Shown here: piece by piece, positions 29,886 to 39,261 of the stretch | Position numbering within the stretch: position 1 is the stretch's first letter | Layout of the letters: each line of letters starts with the position of its first letter | Assembly (NCBI RefSeq): GCF_000367525.1 | Contig: NZ_HF570956.1 | Span: 2,485,020 to 2,531,097, forward strand | Direction: 5' to 3' | Length of the DNA stretch: 46,078 bases | Source: Phycicoccus elongatus Lp2 | Lineage (GTDB): Bacteria > Actinomycetota > Actinomycetes > Actinomycetales > Dermatophilaceae | Position numbers and translations under genes: made by a program | Notes under the pieces: generated by a model | What the model was told of the DNA's origin: nothing | The model's database searches: none | The model's input: the letters and a program-made list of their open reading frames with translations, nothing else

Positions 29886-30896
29886 ATGCCACCCACGACC
29901 TCGCTCCCGACCCCGCGCCTGCTCGACCGTTTCGGTCGGGTCGGACGCGACCTGCGGGTGTCTGTCACGGACCGCTGCAATCTGCGGTGCACCTACTGCA
30001 TGCCAGCCGAGGGCCTGCCGTGGCTGCCCAAACCGGAGATGCTCACCGATGAGGAGCTGCTCAGGCTCATCGCGATCCTCGTCGGATTGGGCGTGGACAC
30101 GGTGCGCCTCACGGGAGGCGAGCCGTTGCTGCGCCGCAGCCTGGTCGACGTCGTGGCCGGCATCGCGGCCCTCGACCCGCGGCCTAGGATCGCCATGACG
30201 AGCAATGGTGTCGGCCTCGACCGGCTCGCGGCGCGCCTGGCCGCCGCCGGACTCGACCGGGTCAACGTCAGCCTCGACACCACGGACCCACAGCACTTCG
30301 CCAGGCTCACCCGGCGCGACCGCCTCGAGGACGTCATCGCGGGTCTGGCGGCCGCCGCGGACGCCGGGCTCACCCCGGTCAAGGTCAATGCAGTCGCGAT
30401 GCGTGGACTCAACGACGTGGACGCTCCCGACCTTCTCCAGTGGTGTCTTGACCGCGGCTACGAGCTGCGCTTCATCGAGCAGATGCCGCTCGACGCGCAA
30501 CACGACTGGGACCGCGGCCAGATGGTCACCCAGGACGAGCTGCTCGCGCGGCTGGGCGAGCGCTTCACCCTGACCCCGGTGCCCGAGCGTGGCAGTGCAC
30601 CGGCCGAGCGCTTCCTGGTGGACGGTGGACCGGCCACTGTGGGGATCATCGCGAGCGTCACCGCGCCCTTCTGCGCGGCCTGTGATCGAGTGCGGCTCAC
30701 CGCCGACGGGCAACTGCGCAACTGCCTCTTCGCTCGCCGGGAGGTGGATCTGAGAGGGCCGCTCCGCGAAGGCGCCACCGATGGCGAGCTGGGCCGGCTG
30801 ATCATCGACGAGATGGCCGCCAAGGCCGCCGGGCACGGCATCGACTCGCCCGACTTCGTGCAACCCGACCGACCGATGTCAGCGATCGGCGGTTGA
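29886..30896 (+). CDS. moaA: GTP 3',8-cyclase MoaA
   Basis: Radical-SAM enzyme for the first step of molybdenum cofactor synthesis. The 336-aa protein has the radical-SAM motif CNLRCTYC (Cys31, Cys35, Cys38), [12 protein letters not shown], the C-terminal second-cluster cysteines ([21 protein letters not shown]), and the conserved C-terminal Gly-Gly (AIGG). A -10-like TAGATT (29871-29876) lies nine bases before the ATG, implying a nearly leaderless transcript. No other mo-cofactor genes are in the window, and the divergent neighbour is SURF1. Confidence 0.96.
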   Translation: MPPTTSLPTPRLLDRFGRVGRDLRVSVTDRCNLRCTYCMPAEGLPWLPKPEMLTDEELLRLIAILVGLGVDTVRLTGGEPLLRRSLVDVVAGIAALDPRPRIAMTSNGVGLDRLAARLAAAGLDRVNVSLDTTDPQHFARLTRRDRLEDVIAGLAAAADAGLTPVKVNAVAMRGLNDVDAPDLLQWCLDRGYELRFIEQMPLDAQHDWDRGQMVTQDELLARLGERFTLTPVPERGSAPAERFLVDGGPATVGIIASVTAPFCAACDRVRLTADGQLRNCLFARREVDLRGPLREGATDGELGRLIIDEMAAKAAGHGIDSPDFVQPDRPMSAIGG

Positions 30897-30905
30897 CGGA
30901 TTCGC

Positions 30906-31211
30906 TCAGGGCTGCAGGTAACGAACGTCGTCCGCGCGCGGCACCACCGGCGTCACGGTGCCCGGGGTCCGTGGAGCTCGGGCGTTGGCCAGGACGACCG
31001 CAACATAAGGCAGGAAGGCCGCGCCGGCGAGGAAGACCCAGCGCAGCCAGCCGTCCACAACGACCATGAGGACGAAGCAGGCGGTGCGAATCGCCATCGT
31101 GATCAGGTAACGCTTGATCCGGGCGCTCTGCTCGGCGTCCCCGGGGGAGGTAGCGGTCGTGACCGACACCACCCGGTTGGTGGTGTCATTCGCATGCCGG
31201 TCCTCACCCAC
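30906..31211 (-). CDS. DUF3099 family small membrane protein
   Basis: From GTG 31211 the product is 101 aa: a polar N-terminus of about 35 aa, two hydrophobic helices (ITMAIRTACFVLMVVVDGW and WVFLAGAAFLPYVAVVLAN), and a C-terminal tail rich in Pro, Thr and Val. This matches the actinobacterial DUF3099 pattern. Start is uncertain: GGAG lies near the GTG, and the open frame runs much further upstream into the fabG promoter region without homology. Convergent with moaA, 9 bp apart. Function unknown. The 187 bp to fabG contain a TAGGTT -10-like box (about 31355) but nothing else recognised. Confidence 0.8.
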   Translation of the reverse strand: MGEDRHANDTTNRVVSVTTATSPGDAEQSARIKRYLITMAIRTACFVLMVVVDGWLRWVFLAGAAFLPYVAVVLANARAPRTPGTVTPVVPRADDVRYLQP

Positions 31212-31350
31212 GACTCCACTGTATGCCGGTGGGCTGGCCTGGGTTGCCGGCCCCCGCACGCGGTCACCACCGACTCCCGCCGCAAGCCGGTCGCCACCGC
31301 CGTCATCGCGGTCGCCACCGCTGGGACGCTGCGCGATTACCAACCGGTAG

Positions 31351-32112
<762 letters not shown>

Positions 32113-32161
32113 CCCGGCCCCACGGCATACCTCTCACCACCGACGAACCGAAAGGACCGCC

Positions 32162-32920
32162 ATGCTCCTCGAGGGCAAGAAGCTGCTCGTCACCGGAGTC
32201 CTCATGGACTCCTCCATCGCCTTCCACGTCGCGCGCCTGGCCCAGGAGCAGGGTGCCGAGGTCGTGCTGACCTCCTTCGGCCGCACGATGAAGATCACGT
32301 CGACGATCGCCAAGCGGCTCCCGCAGACCCCGCCGGTCGTCGAACTCGACGTCTCCAACTCCGAGGACCTCGACGCTCTCGCCGAGCGTGTCCGTGAGCA
32401 CGTGCCGCACCTCGACGGGGTGGTGCACTCGATCGGCTTCGCACCGCAAGGCGCCTTCAACTTCATGGAGGCCGGCTGGGAGGACGTCTCGACTGCAGTG
32501 CAAATCAGCGCCTTCTCGCTGCAGGCTCTCGCCAAGGCGAGCCTGCCGCTCATGGGCCCTGGCGGCAGCATCGTCGGCCTCACCTTTGACGCACGCTACG
32601 CATGGCCGGTCTACGACTGGATGGGTGTGGCCAAGGCGGCCTTCGAAGCCACCAACCGCTACCTGGCCCGTGACCTCGGCCCTCAGGGCATCCGCTGCAA
32701 CCTCGTGTCCGCCGGGCCGATCCGCACGACCGCGGCCAAGTCGATCCCCGGCTTCGAACGCTTCGAGGAGGAGTGGGAGAGCCGCGCGCCGCTGGGCTGG
32801 GACATCAACGACCCGGTCGGTGCGGCGAAGGCGTGCGTGGCTCTGCTCTCTGACTGGTTCCCGGCGACCAGCGGTGAGATCGTGCACGTCGACGGTGGCT
32901 TCCACGCGATGGGCGTCTGA
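32162..32920 (+). CDS. fabI: NADH-dependent enoyl-ACP reductase (InhA/FabI)
   Basis: Last reductive step of each fatty acid elongation cycle. The 252-aa protein is InhA-like: LLEGKKLLVTGVLMDSSIAFHVA at the N-terminus (Gly-rich NADH site), VHSIGFAP, and the active site TFDARYAWPVYDWMGVAK with Tyr151 and Lys158 spaced Y-x6-K. The C-terminus VDGGFHAMGV is typical. GAAAGGA precedes the ATG. No extra acyl-chain loop is obvious, so long-chain mycolate synthesis cannot be deduced. Confidence 0.96.
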   Translation: MLLEGKKLLVTGVLMDSSIAFHVARLAQEQGAEVVLTSFGRTMKITSTIAKRLPQTPPVVELDVSNSEDLDALAERVREHVPHLDGVVHSIGFAPQGAFNFMEAGWEDVSTAVQISAFSLQALAKASLPLMGPGGSIVGLTFDARYAWPVYDWMGVAKAAFEATNRYLARDLGPQGIRCNLVSAGPIRTTAAKSIPGFERFEEEWESRAPLGWDINDPVGAAKACVALLSDWFPATSGEIVHVDGGFHAMGV

Positions 32921-32932
32921 GCCCGCCCCCAT

Positions 32933-32945
32933 TAGGCTCGCGTCC
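32933..32945 (+). promoter_or_regulatory. -10 box for leaderless start of the CphA-like/TPR gene
   Basis: TAGGCT at 32933-32938 ends seven bases before the GTG at 32946, and no ribosome site lies between. The same TAGNNT plus 6-7 base spacing precedes glgA, serB and the 43440 ATPase gene in this window, supporting a leaderless transcript. No convincing -35 was seen. Confidence 0.45.
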
Positions 32946-35153
32946 GTGACCAACGCCGCTGTCTTCGCCCGTGAGGTGCGGGTCCTCGAAGGACCCAACC
33001 TCTATTTCACGCGACCGGCCGTCAAGGTCGTGCTCGCCGTCCCGGGTCTGGTCGGTATGCCGGACGCGGACTTCGCGGCGTTGTGGGACCGGGCCGGTGC
33101 TCGGGGCGGTGGCGGGCGTGCACTTGCGCCCGCAGGTTCCGCCGGGCGCCAGCGAATGGTTCTGCGCCTGATCGAGTCGATGACCCGCAGGCTCGTGCGC
33201 GCTGTCGGGGTGACCCGTGTCGGCCTGCGGGTGCGAGCCGGGTCGGGTGTCGACGAGGTCGTCGTGGCCTTCGTGTGGCGCCACCGTCACCGGGCCGTCG
33301 CCTTCGGTGAAGCCTTGGCGCCCCTGCTGGACCAGATCACCGGTGGTGCGGACATCGACGAGGCGGCGGTCGCCGCCGCGGCGCCGATCGTCGCGGCGAC
33401 CGGTGGGGACCCCGCCCGACTGATCACCCCGAAGGTGCCGGTGGTAGCCGTCACCGGCACCAACGGCAAGACGACGACCACACGCCTGCTCGCCCACATC
33501 GGGATGACCGCGGGCCGGACGGTGGCGTGGAGTTCGACAGATGGCGTGCTGGCCCAGGGCGTGCTCGTCGAGCCCGGGGACTACTCCGGCCCGGCCGGGG
33601 CGCGCACGGTGCTCGCCACCCCGGGGGTCGAACTGGGCATCCTCGAGACGGCGCGCGGAGGAATGCTCCTCAAGGGCTTGGGCGTGACCCACAACGATGT
33701 CTCCGTCGTCACCAACGTCTCGGCGGACCACCTCGGCCAGCAGGGCATCGACACCGTCGACCAACTGGCCGAGGTGAAGGCGATCATCACCAAGGTCACC
33801 CGGCCCACCGGCTGGAGCGTCCTGAACGGCGACGACCCACGTGTCTGGGCGATGCGCAGCGGCACCCGCGCCAAGCCTTGGGTCTTCACTCTTGACCCCG
33901 ACTCGCCGGCGATCCGGGAGGCTCTCGGTGCCGGCGGCCGCGCGATCACGGTCCTCGACGGGTGGGTCACCGTCCTCGACGAGCACCGCGTCCACGACCG
34001 CCTCGTCGCGGTTGTCGACCTGCCCATGGCGCTGTCCGGCCTGTCGGTCCACAACGTCGCCAATGCCCTGGCCGGTGCGGCCGCCGCACTCGCCATCGGG
34101 ATCCCGCGTGCCTTCGTCGTCGAGGGCCTGCGGTCCTTCGCGCCCGACGATCGTCTCAACCCCGGACGGATGAACACCTACACCGTGCCGGTGACGGTCG
34201 GCACGGCCACGGTGATCGTCGACCTTGCCCACAATGAGGCCGGCCTTGACGCTCTTCTGGACGTCTGCCATGGACTCTGCGCGCCCGGCGCCAAGGTCCG
34301 CTTGGCACTCGGCACGGCGGGGGACCGGACCGACGACATCTTGCGTTCCCTCGGTGAGATCGCGGGCCGCCGGGCCGACGAGGTCGTGCTGGCCCACAAG
34401 GAGCACTACCTGCGAGGTCGGACCATCGAGGAGATGGAGCGTCCACTGCGCGAGGGCCTGCTCAGTGTCGGTGTCGCCCATGCTGATTCGACGCCCACCG
34501 AGCTCGAGGGGATGACCCGGCTCCTTGCCAACGCCCACGACGGCGACGTGGTGGCCGTGATGTGCCACTCCGAGCGAGCGGCCATCGCCGAGTGGATCGC
34601 GGCCCACGGTGGTCGTCCGGACGACGCCGCAGCGATCCGCCGCAAGGTGGTCCGGAACCGCGGCGAGCATCCTGCCCAGGCCGACATCGACGCCTTGTGG
34701 GAGATCGACGATCCACAAGCGCGGATCGCGGCGGGCGCTGCTCTCCGTGCTGCGCATCCGGGCGATCCGGTGGTCGCCTACGAGTATGCGGGCACCTTCG
34801 ACTCCGCCGGGCAGGAGGCCGCGGCCGTCGGGCTCTACGAGGAGGCCCTGGACGGTGGGCTCCGTGAACCGCTGCGGCATCGCTGCCTCATCCAACTCGC
34901 CTCGACGCTGCGTAATCTCGGTCGGCTCGACGAGGCCACCGCGCGAATCGAGGACGCCGTCGCGGCCGAACCGACGAGCATCGGTGCCCGGATGTTCCGC
35001 GCGATGATCCTGCACGACGCAGGCCGGGCGACCGAGGGCTTGCGTGGCCTCCTCGAGGTTGTGGCGGCCGAGTCCTCCGATGCTGATGTGCAACGCTATC
35101 GCCGCTCGCTCACCGCATATGCCGCGGAGTTGGGAGACCGGGTTTCACCGTGA
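32946..35153 (+). CDS. CphA-like Mur ligase lacking ATP-grasp, fused to a TPR domain
   Basis: A 735-aa protein with three parts. Residues 1-150 resemble the cyanophycin synthetase N-domain (REVRVLEGPNLYFTRPAVKVVLAV against VESRVYRGGNIWSYEPAIHLVVDL in CphA here; shown as landmarks). Residues 160-565 are a Mur ligase module closely like that of CphA: GTNGKTT (171-177), ETARGGML, NVSADHLG, LNGDDPRV, NPGRMN and DLAHN (426-430). The roughly 290-aa ATP-grasp domain between them in CphA is absent. Residues about 575-735 are a TPR_5-like domain (SAGQEAAAVGLYEEALDGG, LASTLRNLGRLDEA, MILHDAGRATEGLRGLL). It faces cphA-cphB. I infer a cyanophycin-related ligase or regulator; no activity is established from sequence. 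Confidence 0.85.
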   Translation: MTNAAVFAREVRVLEGPNLYFTRPAVKVVLAVPGLVGMPDADFAALWDRAGARGGGGRALAPAGSAGRQRMVLRLIESMTRRLVRAVGVTRVGLRVRAGSGVDEVVVAFVWRHRHRAVAFGEALAPLLDQITGGADIDEAAVAAAAPIVAATGGDPARLITPKVPVVAVTGTNGKTTTTRLLAHIGMTAGRTVAWSSTDGVLAQGVLVEPGDYSGPAGARTVLATPGVELGILETARGGMLLKGLGVTHNDVSVVTNVSADHLGQQGIDTVDQLAEVKAIITKVTRPTGWSVLNGDDPRVWAMRSGTRAKPWVFTLDPDSPAIREALGAGGRAITVLDGWVTVLDEHRVHDRLVAVVDLPMALSGLSVHNVANALAGAAAALAIGIPRAFVVEGLRSFAPDDRLNPGRMNTYTVPVTVGTATVIVDLAHNEAGLDALLDVCHGLCAPGAKVRLALGTAGDRTDDILRSLGEIAGRRADEVVLAHKEHYLRGRTIEEMERPLREGLLSVGVAHADSTPTELEGMTRLLANAHDGDVVAVMCHSERAAIAEWIAAHGGRPDDAAAIRRKVVRNRGEHPAQADIDALWEIDDPQARIAAGAALRAAHPGDPVVAYEYAGTFDSAGQEAAAVGLYEEALDGGLREPLRHRCLIQLASTLRNLGRLDEATARIEDAVAAEPTSIGARMFRAMILHDAGRATEGLRGLLEVVAAESSDADVQRYRRSLTAYAAELGDRVSP

Positions 35154-35205
35154 TGACGGAGGGAGCCTGGTGTCGGTGCGTCCGGCGGCGGCCGTGCGTG
35201 CCGAC

Positions 35206-35394
35206 TCATGGAGGGCGGCCCGCACCCTCGTGACAGCGGGTAGGTCCTTCGACGTGGACGTGCAAGATCGGGACACCGGCCTCGCGCTCGAGCCGGGTCA
35301 ACTGCACCGAAACGAACGCGGCACTGAAATTGAGGGCCTCAGCGACATTGGCGATCGTTCCACGGTTTCGCAACTCGGCCGTGCTCGGGCACAC
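35206..35394 (-). pseudogene. Remnant of a LysR-type regulator (HTH only)
   Basis: In the 327-bp gap between the CphA-like/TPR gene and cphA, the minus strand encodes ELRNRGTIANVAEALNFSAA then FVSVQLTRLEREAGVPIL, which reads like a LysR DNA-binding helix-turn-helix ('RGTIAAVAEAL..SxSAVSxQLxxLEREAGVPLL'). The usual N-terminal residues and everything after about residue 45 are missing, so it is probably a decayed fragment. The sequence is a little lower in G+C than its neighbours. On the plus strand of the same gap a hydrophobic run (TDATAALVAGVLASATVFALCG, landmark) might be a transporter scrap, but no intact gene is seen. Confidence 0.45.
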
Positions 35395-35480
35395 CGACGC
35401 GACCGCGGCCCTGGTGGCCGGGGTCCTGGCATCCGCGACGGTGTTCGCGCTCTGCGGGCGGTGGCCGAGGACCTCCCGGG

Positions 35481-38342
35481 TCAGGCCTCCGCAGGCTTGG
35501 GCTCTCCCAAGTCTGCGGCTGCGTCGTCGCCCTCCTGACGAGCCCTTTCCGACAACGCATTCGGGTCGAGGTCAGGATCGCCGACACCGTCGCGCGTGGT
35601 GTGCGTGCCCGGCTGCGCCTGTTGGGTCATGGCCTCGAGCTCGGACATGACCGCGGCATGGGAGTCGACGCAGAGCACGACGAGGTCGCCCGGATTGGCC
35701 CGTGCCATGACATGCCGGACGGCGGCCGTCTCGTCGAGGACGATCTCGACCTGGCGGCACCGCGCGCCGCCCTCGGCCATCCGGGCTCGAGCGCCCTCGG
35801 CGATCAGGCCCGAGGTCTCGCCGGACTTTCGACCACGCAAGCGCGCGTCCTCGCGGACCACCAGGACGTCGAAGTGGTCGGCCGCGATGGCGCCGAGCTC
35901 GCGCATGTCGTCGTCCCGTCGGTCGCCGGCCGTCGCGATCATGCCGATCCGCGACATCTTGCCGAGCTCCGCGGACCGGGCCTTGTGCGCGGCATACCGC
36001 TCGACAAAGTCGCCGAGGACACGCATACCGGGGGCGTTGTGGCAGTAGTCGACGATGACCTCGACGTTGTGGACGTCGACAAGGTTCATGCGCCCGGGGG
36101 AGAGGTAGTAGGAGGTGCTGAACGTCCGCAGCCCCTGTCGGATCTCGTGCAGGCCGGTGCCGAGCGCGAAGGCTGCTCCGGCGGCTGCCATCGCGTTGGC
36201 GACGTTGAACATCGCGGTGCCACCCAGCGTTGCCGGCAGCAGGTGGGTCCATGCCAGCTGCATGGAGCGGCGCCCGTGACGGATGACGATCATGTCGCCT
36301 CGGTCGGTCGGCTCGAGCACAATCGCGCGCCCGCCACGCCGGCAGTGGTCGTCGATCAACTCGCGCACGCGACTGCCCGGGGCAGCGATCGAGAACCACA
36401 CGATGTCACCGGAGCAGCGGCGGCGCATCCGTCGGACGAGCGGGTCATCGGCGTTGAGCACGGCAACCCCGTTGCGCGGAACGGCTTCGACGATCACGGC
36501 CTTGACGTCGGCGAGCTGCTCGACCGTGTCGATGCCACGCATGCCCAGGTGGTCGGCCGCCACGTTGGTGACCACGGCGACGTCGTTGCGGTCGTAGCCC
36601 AGCCCCTCGCGCAGGATGCCGCCGCGCGCCACCTCCATGACGGCGAAGTCGACCCTGGGGTTCTGCAGGACCATCCGGGCCGACTTGGGCCCGGAGGCGT
36701 CGGCTTTCACGACAAGACGTTCGTCGATGACGATGCCATCCGTCGACGTCATGCCGACCTTGCGGCCGACGCCCTTCATGATGTGCGCGATCATCCGCGA
36801 GGTCGTCGTCTTGCCGTTCGTGCCGGTGACGGCGACGATCGGCACTCGGCTCGGCGCACCGGGGGGAAAGAGCAGGTCCACCACGGGCTTGGCGATGAAC
36901 TGTGGCTCACCGATCGTCGGGTGCGTGTGCATCCGGAACCCCGGAGCCGCATTCACCTCACAGATGGCGCCACCGGTCTCACGCACCGGTGAGGCGATGT
37001 CGGGGGCGATGAAGTCGATCCCCGCGACATCGAGGCCGACCAGGCGGGCGGCCTCCTCGGCGATCTCGACATTGTCCGGGTGGGCGTCGAAGGTCCGGTC
37101 GATCGAGATTCCACCGGTCGACATGTTGCCGGTCAGGGCGAGTTTGACCATGATGCCCTTGTCCGGGACCGAGTCGAGCTCGAAGCCCTGGTCGCGGACG
37201 CGCTCGATGGCGGCCTCGTCGACCTTGATCTTGGTGAGCACCTTCTCGTGGCCGACACCGCGGCGAGGGTCGCTGTTGGTGATCGCCACCAGTTCCTCGA
37301 TGGTGTGCTCGCCGTCGCCGATGACATGGGCGGGGACGCGCTCGGCAATGGCCTGCATGCGGCCACCGACGATGAGGCAGCGATAGTCCCGGCCGGTGAT
37401 GAAGGACTCGACGACGACATAGCCGCCGCGCGACTCCGCCTTGGCCAGGGCAAAGGCGGCCCGCACCGCGTCGTCGTCCATGAGGTTCAGCCCGACGCCG
37501 CGGCCGTGGTTGCCGTCGAGCGGTTTGACGACCACTGGGTGCCCGATCTCGCGGGCGACCTGGACCGCGCCGGCCTCGGTGCGCACGACATCCTGCTTCG
37601 GGACCGGCAGACCGGCCGAGCCCAACAACTTGGCGGTCAGGTCCTTGTCCCCGGCGATGTCGACGGCCAGGGCGCTGGTCTTGGACGTCATCGTGGCGCG
37701 AATGCGCTGGGCATGCACGCCCTGCCCGAGTTGGACGAAGGATGCACTGTTCAGCCGGATGTAGGGGATGTCGCGGCTGATTGCCTCCTCGAGAATGGCC
37801 AGGGTGGAGGGACCGAAGGCTGTCCGCTCGGCACGCCGCAGGAAGGACTCCAGCTCGGCCTCGAAGTCGAAATCCTCGGCGGGCGCCACCAGGTCGTTGA
37901 CGAGCCGAACGGCCAACTGCCCGGCAGCCAGACCCACCCCCTCGTCCTGGTAGCCGTAGATCACGTTGTAGCGCCCCGGCTGACCCTTGACGCCGCGCGT
38001 CTTTCCGCGGCGCAGGTCATGGCCGGCCTCCTGCTGCAACTGCAGGGCGACGTGCTCGGCGACGTGACCCAGCCAGGTGCCTTCGCGCAGGCGCTCGATG
38101 AAGCCACCCTTGACCCCGCGCGAGCAGCCGTGATTCTCCAGCGCGGGGAGGAGCTCGAGGAGCCGATCGGTGAATCCGTCGATCGTGTCGGACGGATAGT
38201 CCTCCAGCACACCGAGATCCACGACCAGGTGGATCGCCGGCTCATAGGACCAGATGTTGCCGCCGCGGTACACGCGGGACTCCACGATCCGCAGGTCGGG
38301 CGCGATCGGGCCAGAAGGGGTGGGCCGTTCGGTGGGTGCCAT
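35481..38342 (-). CDS. cphA: Cyanophycin synthetase
   Basis: Makes cyanophycin, a storage polymer of polyaspartate with arginine on each side chain, using ATP without a ribosome. The 953-aa protein has an N-domain (1-160), an ATP-grasp domain (about 220-490; VVVKPLDGNHGRGVGLN, EVNAAPGFRMHTHP) that extends the Asp backbone, and a Mur ligase domain (500-900; P-loop GTNGKTT 507-513, MEVARGGIL, YLSPGRMN, DYCHNAPGM) that adds Arg. A charged tail of about 45 aa follows, longer than in many CphA1. ATG 38342 follows AGGACGG. It lies 43 bp after cphB; TAGAGT in this gap could be a separate -10. Confidence 0.96.
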   Translation of the reverse strand: MAPTERPTPSGPIAPDLRIVESRVYRGGNIWSYEPAIHLVVDLGVLEDYPSDTIDGFTDRLLELLPALENHGCSRGVKGGFIERLREGTWLGHVAEHVALQLQQEAGHDLRRGKTRGVKGQPGRYNVIYGYQDEGVGLAAGQLAVRLVNDLVAPAEDFDFEAELESFLRRAERTAFGPSTLAILEEAISRDIPYIRLNSASFVQLGQGVHAQRIRATMTSKTSALAVDIAGDKDLTAKLLGSAGLPVPKQDVVRTEAGAVQVAREIGHPVVVKPLDGNHGRGVGLNLMDDDAVRAAFALAKAESRGGYVVVESFITGRDYRCLIVGGRMQAIAERVPAHVIGDGEHTIEELVAITNSDPRRGVGHEKVLTKIKVDEAAIERVRDQGFELDSVPDKGIMVKLALTGNMSTGGISIDRTFDAHPDNVEIAEEAARLVGLDVAGIDFIAPDIASPVRETGGAICEVNAAPGFRMHTHPTIGEPQFIAKPVVDLLFPPGAPSRVPIVAVTGTNGKTTTSRMIAHIMKGVGRKVGMTSTDGIVIDERLVVKADASGPKSARMVLQNPRVDFAVMEVARGGILREGLGYDRNDVAVVTNVAADHLGMRGIDTVEQLADVKAVIVEAVPRNGVAVLNADDPLVRRMRRRCSGDIVWFSIAAPGSRVRELIDDHCRRGGRAIVLEPTDRGDMIVIRHGRRSMQLAWTHLLPATLGGTAMFNVANAMAAAGAAFALGTGLHEIRQGLRTFSTSYYLSPGRMNLVDVHNVEVIVDYCHNAPGMRVLGDFVERYAAHKARSAELGKMSRIGMIATAGDRRDDDMRELGAIAADHFDVLVVREDARLRGRKSGETSGLIAEGARARMAEGGARCRQVEIVLDETAAVRHVMARANPGDLVVLCVDSHAAVMSELEAMTQQAQPGTHTTRDGVGDPDLDPNALSERARQEGDDAAADLGEPKPAEA

Positions 38343-38385
38343 TGCCGTCCTGTCCTGTGGGGATGGGTGGTGTGACTCTAGAGCC

Positions 38386-39258
38386 TCACGGCCGTGCCGT
38401 CGCGACCTCTTCGGCTGCAGTCTCGGCAACGATGACCGCGTCGGGGTGGTGCTCGACAAAGTCGGCCAGTCGTCGGCCGACCAGATCGAAGGTTGCTCCG
38501 GCGGGCAGCGCGTGGACGACGGCCCCGGAGACGAGCAAGGGCGCATAACGCCGAGCGTCCGGGGCATCGCTGACGGCGCGGGCACAATCGATGACGAAGG
38601 CGGTGCTGCGGCCGTGCACCGTGAACAGGCCGTCGGAGACCTCGATGGCCGTGTCCTCGTCGATGCCGATGCCGAGCAGCCCGGGGGAGCGGGCGATGAC
38701 GGCCATGAGCCGACCGTAGCGCGCCCGCTCGGCGAAGTGCTGGTCGATGACGACACCTTTGAGCAGACCCAGGCCCTGGCTGACGCCGCTGCTGCGTTGC
38801 AGGGGGACGGCACCGTCGGCGCCCAGGGCGATCATGAACTCACTCATGATCGAGGCGCCCGCGGACGTGCCACCGATCACGGCACCACGGGCGTGGGCCC
38901 GGTGAATGGCCTCTCCGAGGGCGGTATTCGCGAACATCTGACTGAGCACGAGTTGATTGCCGCCGCTCATGAAGACCCCGGTGGCGGTGTCGAGGGCAGC
39001 GATCTCCTCGACCATGTCGACCTGGTCGCGGGTCGTGGGGTCGACGACGGAGATGCGGGAGGCCCCGAATCGCGTGAAGACGGTGGTGTAGGCCTCGACG
39101 ACCTCGGAGCGGAAGGAGGACGCGGTGGGGATGACGACGATGTGCGCCTTGCGCCCACCGGCCAACTTGGTGAAGCGCCGCAGCAGGGTCGCGCGGCCGA
39201 CCTTGTCCTCGGCGCCGCCGATGATGAACAGGGTGGAGCGCGGCGGTCTGGCAGGCAT
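38386..39258 (-). CDS. cphB: Cyanophycinase
   Basis: Serine exopeptidase of family S51 that cuts cyanophycin into beta-Asp-Arg dipeptides. The 290-aa product has the nucleophile elbow GGTSAGAS with Ser132, FIIGGAEDK at the N-terminus, MSGGNQLVLSQM, and GIGIDEDTAIEV, all typical of CphB. It precedes cphA on the minus strand, so synthesis and degradation genes form one unit. No isoaspartyl dipeptidase gene (needed to finish degradation) is in the window. The serB stop lies 3 bp upstream of its start. Confidence 0.95.
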   Translation of the reverse strand: MPARPPRSTLFIIGGAEDKVGRATLLRRFTKLAGGRKAHIVVIPTASSFRSEVVEAYTTVFTRFGASRISVVDPTTRDQVDMVEEIAALDTATGVFMSGGNQLVLSQMFANTALGEAIHRAHARGAVIGGTSAGASIMSEFMIALGADGAVPLQRSSGVSQGLGLLKGVVIDQHFAERARYGRLMAVIARSPGLLGIGIDEDTAIEVSDGLFTVHGRSTAFVIDCARAVSDAPDARRYAPLLVSGAVVHALPAGATFDLVGRRLADFVEHHPDAVIVAETAAEEVATARP

Positions 39259-39261
39259 GGG

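Noticed and set aside
32388-32945. N-terminal extension of the CphA-like protein to 921 aa
   Set aside because: This part overlaps fabI in another frame, has no homology by eye, and the GTG at 32946 has a well-placed -10 and starts the N-domain exactly.
32805-35093. Minus-strand 762-aa open frame opposite the CphA-like/TPR gene
   Set aside because: Shadow frame of a gene with intact Mur and TPR motifs; no domain recognised in the antisense product.
35330-35650. Small plus-strand open frame with a hydrophobic segment in the gap before cphA
   Set aside because: It runs 170 bp into the 3' end of cphA, has no ribosome site and no clear homology, so it is not called as a gene.
38343-38813. CphA extended to 1110 aa
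   Set aside because: The extension is antisense-like shadow of cphB in another frame; ATG 38342 has a ribosome site and the normal CphA N-terminus.
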